Of a DNA stretch of 64,000 nucleotides, positions 12,201 through 24,200 are shown piece after piece. A program made the position numbers and the translations under genes. The DNA lies in assembly GCA_004794785.1 (NCBI GenBank), contig SJOL01003837.1, positions 36,390-100,389 of the forward strand, in the 5' to 3' direction. This DNA is from Opisthorchis felineus (lineage: Eukaryota; Platyhelminthes; Trematoda; Opisthorchiida; Opisthorchiidae). Numbering within the stretch: the stretch's first letter is position 1; each line of letters begins with the position of its first letter. Below the pieces are notes generated by a model. The model was given only the letters and a program-made list of their open reading frames with translations, was not told the DNA's origin and searched no databases.

Positions 12201-15200
12201 ATATTCTTAGTTCACATAGATTTGGAGACATGTAGGCTACGAGTAGGAGTTCCTACCTGAAACACGCCCATCGTCTGAACCACAGCCTGTTTCACATTCG
12301 GATTGCAAACAATGTCGAAACGGGACAAAAAATGATTGGATACCGCAACCAGCGCATCCCTGGGCCATCTTTGGAACCAGTCCATAGTGCAACCGGAAAT
12401 CAGCCCCGGAAATTTCAGACTTCGACTTCGGAACTTTTGACCAACAGGTGAGAAGCACAAAACAATATGTAAGTTCTTCACAACACGGCTCGTATAGTAT
12501 TCGCTCAACGTCTCATTTGTGATTGGACGTCTGGGGAATTCTTTTTTCATGGGTGCTACCAATTCTTGCAGAATTTCATCCATTTCATCCCGGGCAAACA
12601 GATTGGCTATCTCTCCTGAGCTGAGCATGTTGTTCAGGTATTCCAAGAATGCCTCATCTTTGATATCATTATCTGTGAAAATGAAGGTTATTCCTGATCC
12701 TTTCTGACCAGCAGTTCGATAGAGATATTTCAAATCCTCGGTCAGGTCGTTCACATTGTATGATCTGAAAATAAGCGGAATAAAGAGGTGGTTTTTAAAC
12801 GAAATACACTACTCATAATGTTGCTGAAAATTCTTTGACGGCGAACGACCGGTTTCGCCCTTCTTGGGGCTCATCAGGTAGGCGCAGTCCCCGAGTTTCC
12901 GTCAACCTTATGTTCTACTTGGACCCAAAGTGGACAGATTTCGACAAATACACTCATTTGCAGATCAATTTGGTTTTGACTGGAGACTCACCTGGAACCC
13001 AGCTGAATCTTTCGCTTATGATGTTTTTAAGCAACTGAATGTGCTGCACCAGCAACCTTATGAGCAGTGTATTACATTTATACATGTATCGCGATATCTT
13101 GAATATCGTACCAACTGAAACATGAGGCTGCCTGGTGCAGCACATTCAGTCGCCTGGACACATCACAAACGAGCGATTCAGCTGGGCTCCAGGTGAGTCT
13201 CCCGTCAAAACCAAATTGGTATGCAAATGAGTGCATTTGTCGAAAAGAGGTAAAGTTATTCGGTATTCACACTACACACGATGTTCACAGAATCATAATG
13301 ATCTCAAAAACCTGTCCGAATCGACTTCCTGCTACATTATGAACTCGAGTTTTCCAAATGCTAATCCCATCCGCACTGATAAAAGGTGAGTAAATTTTGT
13401 CGAATGACTGTTGTTTTCATGCATTTACGCCAATCCGTTTTTGTTGATTATCAATCACATGCCACCTGCAACTGGTCAAATTTGTCTATGTTCACAAACT
13501 TCTTTTCAGGGTATACGATTGCTCACCTTTCGTCAAATTTTCACCAACCAAAGTGAGGCTAATTGCGTCCAGAATTCGGTTGACAACTTTTCACCAGTCA
13601 TTTGTTGCTAGCACTGTGTTGAAATGTTAGTAGCTCGGATAGGCCCATTCTTTGTTGATCTGGTGGCTGTTGATCTATTCATCGAGCTTGGCTACCAGTT
13701 GGCCAACGTTCCGTCAACAGCCGATAGAGCTTCAGTGCGCGGTTGGGTTGTAGGGGTTGGGGGCGCACTGATGATGTCGCCTTGTTTGTTGCCGAAACGT
13801 TTGCAAGTTCGTTGCCAAGCTCGGCGAACAGGTCAACAATTACCTGATCAACAGCCAACAATCGTTTGTTGTGCTCATTCTGTTGAATTACTTGTCGCAC
13901 AAACTGGCCGGCTATGCCAACACCCAGTGGCAGCTGGGTGTTGTTAGTCGGTTCGTTAGTCAGACCAAGAAACCATTCACGTGACCACATATAACCCCGT
14001 CTACCATAAAATTGTCTCGAATCCACTTGTGTGGGCTATAAATTAACTGGTTGTTTGTGGTTGCAGGATTTGTAGAATTCACATGCACTTCACTGTCGTT
14101 TGAACAGTCCTCCTTGTGTCCTGGCCCAATTATTCCGGTGAGTCCACACTGAAGGAGGATGCATTATACTCGAGTTTTGCTCTTATTATCTGATGATGAC
14201 CACCTGACGGACGGGTCAGTCGATCGATACAACAACTGTGTCGTCGTTTGAGTCGCTCGCCTGTTTAGACGTGATAATTCGGGTACATCCAGCGTGCGCT
14301 GATGGAGTAGTGGTACCACGGTGGCCCCGAATGTCAGAGGCTAGAGGGTACGTGCTGCTGCTGAGCACCAATAAGGGCGAGATTCGAGTGTGGTGCATCC
14401 ATCTTTTGTTTGGACTCACCAAAGTGATTGTGCAGGGACAGGAGGAGGACCGTTCAGATGAGTGGTTTGAAAGCGACTTTTATGCTTTAACTGACCCCTG
14501 TTTCCACATTTCCGGTGAACTCGGATCAGATTTCCACAGGGCACAAAGCACGAACGGTGGCTTGCCGGAAGAACAGAGCACTGGATTGTGAACTAGCTTT
14601 CGATCTGTAGCCTCCTTGTTCACCCGGGCTTGTGCGCCTGGTCTTCTCCGTCCAGAAGCCCGAGATTGTGCAGAGTACTGACACCGTCAGAGTTCTGAGT
14701 CTGTCTTAGTCATGTGACACGAATCGATCGGCCTCTAGTTCACCTCGCAGCGTCTAATTATATAGGAATTGCGTTGCATTGACAGCCAATTATCCGTACA
14801 TCCGAGTTTTTAATTTGGTAACCAACCCTAGCTGTTTAGCTGATGGTTTATCTCTATCTCAACCGTTAGATATGTAGTAACTTGTCGAACAGATCCCGAA
14901 AATGCAATGTTCGTCACCCCGTTTTTGCTGGAATTAGGGGAATGTTCAAGCAATTGGGGAACGCAAAGTGCCGTTTGTGTTTTACAAGCCAATTTTTGTG
15001 AGCAATGAATGCCACAACATTTGCGCGGCGGAAAGCAATGGGCATCCTATCACTACGAAGTGCACTCTAAATCAGTCGGCCAACCGAAACTGAGAATGTT
15101 GATGCTATCCTTTTATGTGGTTTAAGGTTCAGCGTGTACGGTTTTACTGAGAGAAGCAGTAGGGAATATCCCAATCTCTAGAAGTCAGACAATGTGTTCA

Positions 15201-18200
15201 AGAGGATAACGCTGCAACTCTCACCAATCAGTCAGCGTACTGGTCATCATAGTATTTAGGAATTTCACACTGAAGTGGAAGTTGGCGGGGCATCGCCCAA
15301 AAGAGCAAAACGGATCGAAAAGGTGAATGTGAAGTCACCATCATCATCAGCTTTAGGTCGGGGAATGTGAAGTCACTCGCACTGTATTCCCACAGTGTCT
15401 TGTTCGTTATCGAAACACCCAGTAATAACAATAAAAGCCAGGCAAGTGTCCAGCGAACAAGGCCAGTCAAAATTCACACAAGTTATCGAAACTTCAATGT
15501 GATGTGATGCAATGCAGAACGGTTTGGGTCTGGAACGGCTACGAGGGAGTTAGTGTGACAAGCCTTACGGTAAAAACAGAAAATGGTTAGCCACCACTTC
15601 AAAGTTCTAGTCGGCCAATCATTCGGTTTATCAAGTGTCATCGGATAGTGTTTGGTGCGAAACACCTGGGGCACAGAAGCATCTGGAACACTGCATGGAG
15701 CTGTTTTTTTTCACCGAGCGATGCAAGCTATCTAATAACATAGTTTACGAGCTCTCAGGCAATCTGACTTCCTGACAGATTTTGTCACATAGGTTAAGCT
15801 AAAAAGTCACTTCAAGTTGTTATTTTCCAATCCCTCCAAGTGACATTATCAGCATTTATTCATTTACTAATCTTGTAAGGACAGAGTTGTGACTGTCATG
15901 GCAGTCTCAAGCGTATTCTGGTCTTAGTGAAGTTTCCGTTCTTAGTTCAGGTTATTGGTACAACGAGCGATTTATTCCAAGGACACACTTCTGGATCACT
16001 CGCAAATGTCTAATGGAGCTAAAAATGAACGAGGCTAAAATTTTCGTCAGGTCTGGGTGGTAGCTCGGATTTACTCAGGAAATCATTCCTTACCAGCATG
16101 AATTCCATCGGCCCAATAAAACGGGTTATTATGGTGATTCAATCGGAAGAGACATGAATCTTTCAGTTACTGGTCTATGGACTGTCCGTTTTCAGTGAGT
16201 GCAACATTTCCAGGGTCAAACTGCTAACCAGTCACGAAAAGTTTCAAGATATTTAGGAGGATTCATGTGTTTCCAGCTTTCTAAAATTCAGCCGTGAAAT
16301 CTATAATCTCAGGGCTTCCAATCAGATAGCTCTATTCTAATATACGAGCACCGTTTCCTTACGACAATCAATGAAATGTTCATTTATTTTTTCTCTTATA
16401 TTTTTCCTGTAAACATTTGTACTTAGGGAAGTCGAGTTCATCCTTTGTCAATCAAGCATTCTATCCGGATACAGAAGCCGTCGAACAAGACTGGCTTTAT
16501 CACATCTCGGGACGTTTCCTTTCGAGGACAGCATGGTACTATAACAGGGGCACAATTGATGGGCAGCCAGTACAAAATGGTAGCTGTAAAAATGTTACTG
16601 TAATTTCCGTGGAGAATTTACCTGGTCAGAGTGATTTGGAATGTTTTGTATCCGGCAATAAATGAAGCCAAACGAGTCAGCGATTGTTTTCCTGAACCAC
16701 CCACTCCAACCAACAAAGCGTGTCCCTTGGATGTTCTAATCACTCGGGAGATTTTGACCAGATGTACCATTGCATCCGTGAAAAACACCAGATCAAGTTT
16801 TGATCCACGAATCGCTTCGTTGTACAGATGCATGAACATAGTGAGACGACTCTCAAGCTGCTGGAAACTTTCGATTGCCTCGTAGATTTTAGGGGCCTCC
16901 AGATCCACGTCTTCCGCTTCGTCACCAGTTGCCTCAGGGGCGTCACGTAGGAAGTCCACAAAATAACGTTCTTCCCAAGTCGAAGGTGTGATAAGACCTG
17001 AACACTCTTCTGCTCCTAAAGCAAAATGCAGGGCACTGAATTTTGTCAGGAAAGACTCGTATAGTACAGAGATGTAATCACCTTCAAGGGTTACCCAGAT
17101 GGTCAGATTCTGATGCAAACAGATGTGTTCTTGGGTCCATCAGTCACCAAATCGTGAACATGTTACGGCTGATTACAAGTGATAATTCAGTTAGTAGAAC
17201 AGTGGTAACACGCTCGAGTCGCATATCAGTTCATCGGATATGCAGTAGTGAGTGCCTGGGATGAAAAGGAAACTCAGTCCTATTGTTTTTTCCCTCCGGT
17301 AAGGACTATCAAGGATAAACATGTCTGGACAGGGTATGGAAGACAAATTATACGACACAGAAATAGGCCTTGGAAAGCCGTGGTCTGAGATGGAAAGAGA
17401 CATTTTCCGTCATAACAAGACGAATATGCGCATTCGCGAATGCTAAGCTGTACGCGTCTCCGCTTTAGTCTAACTATGTGGCTCACTTAACAGACTTAAG
17501 CTCACATTAGACGGGACAAGCCAGCGAACATCACGGATGATGTCATGCCCAGCTGTAATATCTGAAGTTTCCACTCTGAAAAGGAGCTTTAACAATTATA
17601 AGGGGGTAAACAGGCAGACTTGTAGGTGTGCCTCGTTCTGACCCTATGGCAACCTCTACTAAGAATGTCTCGCTGGTAATGGTACTATACATTTTTGGCA
17701 ATATACTCACGTCTCGATGTCACTCAACATACCTTAAGAAAGGTCAAACCTGTGGCCGGAAACCCAAAACTTTGCGCACTCCGTAGAACATGTATTGATC
17801 AATAGCAGGAACATCCTAGGTTTTGTATGGAGACACCTTATGGTGTCTCTGGGTCTGGTGTCTGGGTCACAAAAATTTGTTCATCAGCTCTTATATAAGA
17901 CCCTATAATAACTAAGCCCTAGGTCTGTGGTTCGAACCCAACCCCGGTATCTCAGCTAGTTCTGTCTAGGCTTGGGCAACCTGCCAGCATCTCAACCCTC
18001 TTACTTCCTTCGGGTGACGTGGCAACTAGGCACCGAAAGGATGTTACAGCTGAACGATTAACTTTTTCATAATTAATTCAGATAATTGTGCTCTCAGTCC
18101 AGAGAGTTGGGCCAAGTGAGAACTCTAGATAATGTGGGCCAATCAACTTGACTTAGGGAGACCGACCGCATGATCTTTTGACCTCAGGACTACCTAGCCA

Positions 18201-21200
18201 CCAATCACACTTGTGTTGCTGGATCAACTAACCAGTAGCTTGTAGCTTGTATCAGCCAGATTCCCTGACGAAATCGCGCGCCGTTCAGTACAAATCGTGT
18301 TTATCAGTGCAAACCGCCGGCTGTACAATTGCCATCTTAAAGGTAACCACCGGTGAACTGACCACATGGCCGATCTTTCTGCAGCCGCCTGATGAGCCCC
18401 AGATCAGAATTTTGAAATCTACTCATCATATCTTTCCTAATTTTCTAACGCCAATCCGCATCGTTCAGACATCTCATTGGATATCGTTATCTTTTTCTGA
18501 CTTGAGATTTATGGGGTACTATTCTTCCGAATATCACGGTCACTGAGGGCTTGACAATCACGACTCTCAGTGATTCGTGCATGATTTTGGACGACAGATT
18601 TTTAGGGCTTGACTTAGCGCAGAGCTCTGCACGGGATGTCTACTAAGTTTCAAAAACACCATCTAGAATGAGGAACGAAGAGTAGAAAATGGACTCGCTG
18701 TTTTAATTTTACAACTTACCAACTTCATGAAGCATTTTGTCAAACCATTTCCTATCTGCCGGCTCAGTGAATCGATCGGCAATCACACGTGTACACTCAT
18801 GCTTCCAAAGCGCAAGCAGTGTCTGGGGTGAATTGATCACCTCGGAAATTGTACTCAGCATTCCTTGCCAAATCCTACTCACGTCGCGCAAATTGAAGAC
18901 ATAGTGAAACTTGGCCGGAGTTGGGAGCATTTTGATTTTGACACGCTGCCACACCTTTCGCGTGGCACCTATCAATTTTTGGGCAGTATCAATAACCGAT
19001 GCAGTGAATCCACGTTCAGTACAAAAGTGACCGAGACAAAGCGTACCAAATACTTTATCCAACGAGGCATTACTTGGAAGGGTACAGTTGAATACGCTGA
19101 ATTGTCGCTTCAGACGCTGTGGAATGTCGTTTCGTCCACCGCCAGGGTGATTCATGGCCGCAACCATCTGTGGGTATATGTAAGAGTGGAATGCGAATCC
19201 TTAACGCTCCGTATACAAAAAGACACCGAAGAGGCAGGCTAATCCTTTCAATCGACATAAATGGGCACAGCAGTATTCACGAGGATGAACAGAGTTACCT
19301 TGATAAAACTAACGAACTCTTCCCCACCAGGGAGATTGAAGGCAGTCATGGCCCTTGAGCATAGTTCAGCCCGTAGACGTGTGATTTTGCAATAATTAAC
19401 AACACTAAGTAAAACGCAAAGATGAACAGTTCATGTGTAGTTGATTAGAATGTATCATGTCTTTCAGCTGTAGCACCCTTTCGGTGCCTATCTGCCATGC
19501 CACCAGAAGGAAGCACGAGACAGGGGAAGTCGAGAGGCAGAGGTCGGGTTCGAACCACGGACCTTCCGGTTAGTAAATTCGCGCTCTCACCACTAAGCTA
19601 TCTTGCCCCCCCCCACCCCGAATGTATCACGTAATCCACAACAATTAATATTAGCGATGCATGGAGAAACTCATTTCGTAACAATTTTCAACCAAAGAAC
19701 TCAATAAACGAGGATAAATAAGAAACAAATTCTTGTCCTGTCTTATCCCCAGTCAGCTAACCAATCGGTTGACGAATTCTGGTTAGCAGTTCTTCACCTG
19801 AATCGCCCCCTGTGAAGCTAGTAAAACGTATTAATCCAACAAGAAGCGGTTTATTTTAGCAAGGTTTTTCCCACTCCCTCAAAAACACCACCAGGAGACA
19901 ATATAAGGTCTCTTGGTAGAGAGATGTGTGACTCATAAGAGAGCCCATACTTGTGCACTGGAGCGCCGAGACGTTCAGATATATCTGAGTGTTCTAATTG
20001 ACCTTTGTGAGTGTACAATGGGGTGATGCACTTCTTCTGTGGTGATTGTATTTACTTTTGCTCATCCATGAATGAAACATACTAGCGCACCGTAATAAAT
20101 CGGTACACTAAATTTTAGCTCAGTCAGCACATGGGCACAATTGTTGTGCCGCTTGAATAAACCTGATTTGGAACCACAAAAACCGGATAATCTATCGTAA
20201 ATGCTTGTTATTATAAAAACGGACACAACGAGGGCCGTAGATTTACACCGAATTATTCTTCGTTGCCTCATTTATGTAGTCCAGGGGCTGTGACATATTC
20301 AAGCAAACAGTACCGTGCATATGTCCTGAACTAAATTAGTCGCCAAGCCAAACTAAGACGAGTCTACTAAAGAAGAACCAGCTAATGAGGAAGAGCAATA
20401 TATCAGTAATGCTGATGACATTCAGCGCTTCAACTGACCGCCAAATAGCAAATCTGACCCAACGATACATGGGTGATGCAGAAATAAGGCTTGGATTACA
20501 GTGTCGTAACGTATCGCCTCTTTCTCTTCAGCCATATAACTAAAGCAGTAGAAAAGAGTGAAAACTAATAATCTTGGCTGATCGACCAAGGCCAAGTCTG
20601 AGATCACGACATCCAGACGTTTGTCTAATAAACTTCTGCGGTCATAAGTTTGGCCGATGTTTGGTAATTGGCGAAGCTTCACTAAGTGAGGGAATGTCTG
20701 GGTTCCGGTACTTAAAAAGATGTTAAAAGGTTACTTTCGGTCAATCCATTAAGTCCTGACTATGATGTGTTTTGTGCTCGACGAGGACGGTGCACTCTGA
20801 TGTGTTGCTAGCCGTTCTGTTGTGGGAATTAATTGAGAATTTAGATGAAAGTCCGTGTATTCTCTTCAGCGTAATCTAAGTGTCACCGCAACTGTAGGTG
20901 AAATGGTAGACAGATAGTAGATGCGTCCAATGTTTTGTAAGCAGTGCATCTGAAGTTGATTCTCTTCGTTCCCGATGAGTGGCTGAAACTGTGCGGTTGA
21001 CCACCTCACCTATTTTATGCGGTATCTATATTGCAAAGTGATCTCCAATGAATTAAAATAAACGAGAGGCCATCACTATTCCACCGATTGTAGTGTAGCC
21101 CATGGTTCCTGCAATCTGCCATGAAAACTGATGAACCTGTCCAGGTAGGTGTTGAATTTTTATGTATTTATGATAATTTCTTCGTCCCATAGGCACATAT

Positions 21201-24200
21201 GGTTACATTTACGTCTTGCAAAAGCATAGAGATTGTGCAGGAGCACCAGTTTAGTCTAACGGTGTAAAAGTTGCTCAGTAGAAATCGGATACTGGCAAGG
21301 TGAGAATATATAAAAAAATTAAAATAGGATGGTTCATAAAAATCGGAAACTATCATAAATGTGCCTTCTTGGGTAAGGATCCATAAAGTGCCTGTCCTTC
21401 TATTCTGTTTGGTTCTTTCATCAAAATGGGTTGCAGCGGTAAACGTCCTCTTGCTGGAAAAATTGTCTTCTCAGCGCTGGTGTTTTCGCGTCATTGGCGA
21501 ATCCTGCATCAACTTACTGGTCACAGATGCCGTGACGTCTCAGGATTGAGCCCAGCCTAAATGCACTAGCTAATCCGAAATTGTAAACGTTGGTCTTTGA
21601 CTGGAGCCTACTCGTGTGGTCCGTACATAAAACGCAACACGGCGGGAACAGACCGTTTATTGGCGGATCGCACTAGAACCGAACAAACGCGTACGCGACA
21701 GACAGGCTGGAAAGCGGATCATGGGTTGAGCCAATCAGCGCGTTTGCAAACCAAACCGCCTACACACACTATAGGTGTAGCAACGGCATGTGTGAAGTGA
21801 GGTGTGTGGAGAGGGGTGTGTGGGACAGGGCGCGCGGAACGGAGCGCGTGAAACGGAGCGCATGGAACGGGGCGTGTGGAATGGGGCGTGTGGAACGGGG
21901 CGTGTGGAATGGGGCGTGTAGAACGGGGCGTGTAGAACGGGGCGTGTAGAACGGGGCGTGTAGAACGGGAGCAAAGGTGATTTAGTCAGATGGACCGTTG
22001 TTATTCACTGGATTTCCAAGATCAGGTAAGCGGGGTCTAATTGCGATGCCATAATCCTCTCTCGAGAAAACAGCTCGGGTAACCTATCTGCACTGGGGCG
22101 ATGAGATTCCAGTTGTATCCTGGTCGTTTGCGACAGCCTTCCTAAGGCCGTGGCAGAATCATCCATTTCATCTTGTATGAATGCTCCAGATGTTTGATAC
22201 TCTTGCATGTTCATGCCCCACACATGCCAACATGTATACCTGCCATTAACTCGTCATCTGAATCACTGGAGCTGTTGGGTTTCATCAAGGTAAACTTGAA
22301 TAAAAACCACCGAAATACGACAAATTACAATAAACAATTTGTTCTTGTGTATAAGGAAATCGACGAATATTGGATCAGCATGAGGTGATACATCCTGTCT
22401 GAAGACGACGACGGTGACATTGAGCTCAGTTTACGACTGCACATTAAGCAGACATAACATGTGCTCAAGGGTTTCAACGAGGGATCCACAAAACGTCACT
22501 GGGATCAGCAAATCCAAGTGGCAATCTCGCAAATAGCAGAGCAATTTCTACAGAAACATACAATAGGGTGAGAAACTGCACAGTGAATGAGGCATGTCTT
22601 TCTGAATCGAACTGAACGAGAATGCCTTCGGCACTCCATAGAATAAGCCCGCTGGTTGACATAACTAACAGAAAAATGATAAGGGATGGAGAAATTAAGA
22701 ACTATTGGTCGGATGAATCAAATGTCAATGTAACAGGGTCATTTCACGCCGCACGACAAGGATAATAACTTTTCAGGCCGGATCTGAATATGTGATGTTT
22801 TGTTGTAGTTTGTTCATGCTGCTGGTTGCGCTTTGGATTGTACGTTATGGTATCTACGGTAGACAGTGATGGTATGATCATGAACAGGTCTCGGGACTTG
22901 AAAGATATGTGTGTTTAGGTCTGAAAGCTTGTTCGATCCTCAGACACTGCAAATTGTACAACACTGGCACGAGCGTAGCGAGAACAAAGGTAAGATATCC
23001 ACGGAGTGCGACCGGTTATTTAAGCAAATTAGAGTGATTTCACCTGTGCAGAGTTCACAGTTGAACCCGGAACAAAATGAAATGCCACAGACGTCGTCAA
23101 TACACGTTTGCAATCAGTGGGTAACAAAAACGAGATCAGTGGAGATAAATTTTGAGCAACTCAAACGTCAGCCAAATTGGACTAGTAAATATTTTCCCGG
23201 TAGTTTGAATGTTCAAATCATGAGTTGTCCTGCCGTTGACCATCGAAATTCCACATGAAGGATTCCCATCCGCTTGAGAACCGCTACCCTGGTGTGAAGC
23301 CTGCTTGACCTTGGAGGATTTCACTAACTCCGTCGAAGTTTATTCAGCTGAGCAAGCGGGAGCATTAAATTTCAAATTGCGGAGAAAAACATTTTGCTCT
23401 GTTTAGCGGACAGTGTAATTTAATGAAAAATATGCTGTGAGTAAATGATATCTCGGTGACAGTGTTGAATATTACCAGGGGAGTTCGACACTACTCTCAT
23501 TTGCATGTCAATTTGGTTTTCACGGGAGACTCAGCTGAAACTCTCACTTATAATGTTCTTCAGTCCAAGAGTTTCAGCAACCTTGTGAGTAGTGTCCTTT
23601 TCATAAAGGAAACTACTCAGAAGTTGGGCTTCTGAGAACCATTAATTTTCCTCAAAGCGCAACACACAGTTCGTCCACTGATGGATACATCAGGTGAAGG
23701 CAGATAGCACACATATCATTAAGGGGCTCTGCGTGTGTGTGTGTGTGTGTGTGTGTATGTACCATTTACGTATCATTTATCATATGGAGGACAGATCCAG
23801 CTGTGAACCTGAGCCAGTGAATTCTTTTCAACGGATGTCCATCAAAAAGAGTAAAACAAAGATACCAGCCATCTTATGGGTTTTGTGCGCGACCAGCCAT
23901 TATGATAAATATGGTAATGCTCAGACGGGCCGAACCGACTACTAACAGAACTCACCAATGGTGCTTTATACTGGCACGAAATGTTTACTAACCTGAATGT
24001 CGATAATTGTCGTAAAGTCTCCCGGTTTGTCCAAGTTATAAAATCCAGACATTTCAAGCATTTGTCTTGTTATCTCATTGGTAATCTGATCACCCCACTC
24101 GTTGATGGTAGGCATGTTGATATCGTCAATAAACACTGTCATCTTCTTTCCAGAGGCTGGGCCATACGTGCTACCCACTCGCTTGTCGACATAGCTCTCG

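Larger units (their letters stand above)
12765..16621 (-). other. Intron 22 (3.9 kb) with several repeats
   Basis: Holds hammerhead repeat 12815-13252, stem-loop repeat 13720-13890 and repeat 14080-14340. Nothing recognised in 14600-16600. Confidence 0.55.
19168..23992 (-). other. Intron 20 (4.8 kb) with SINE, minisatellite and repeat
   Basis: Holds SINE 19463-19614, minisatellite 21801-21970, hammerhead-repeat fragment 23478-23610 and (GT)n 23732-23757. The stretch 19620-21600 shows nothing; 21600-21800 is GC-richer than its surroundings. Confidence 0.55.

Noticed and set aside
19606..19615. Poly-C tract as a functional element
   Set aside because: It lies at the 5' end of a minus SINE copy and is most likely expanded from the G-rich head of that SINE.
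21735..21974. Proline/histidine/threonine-rich minus frame
   Set aside because: Produced by the 14-bp minisatellite; the repeat is open in several frames.
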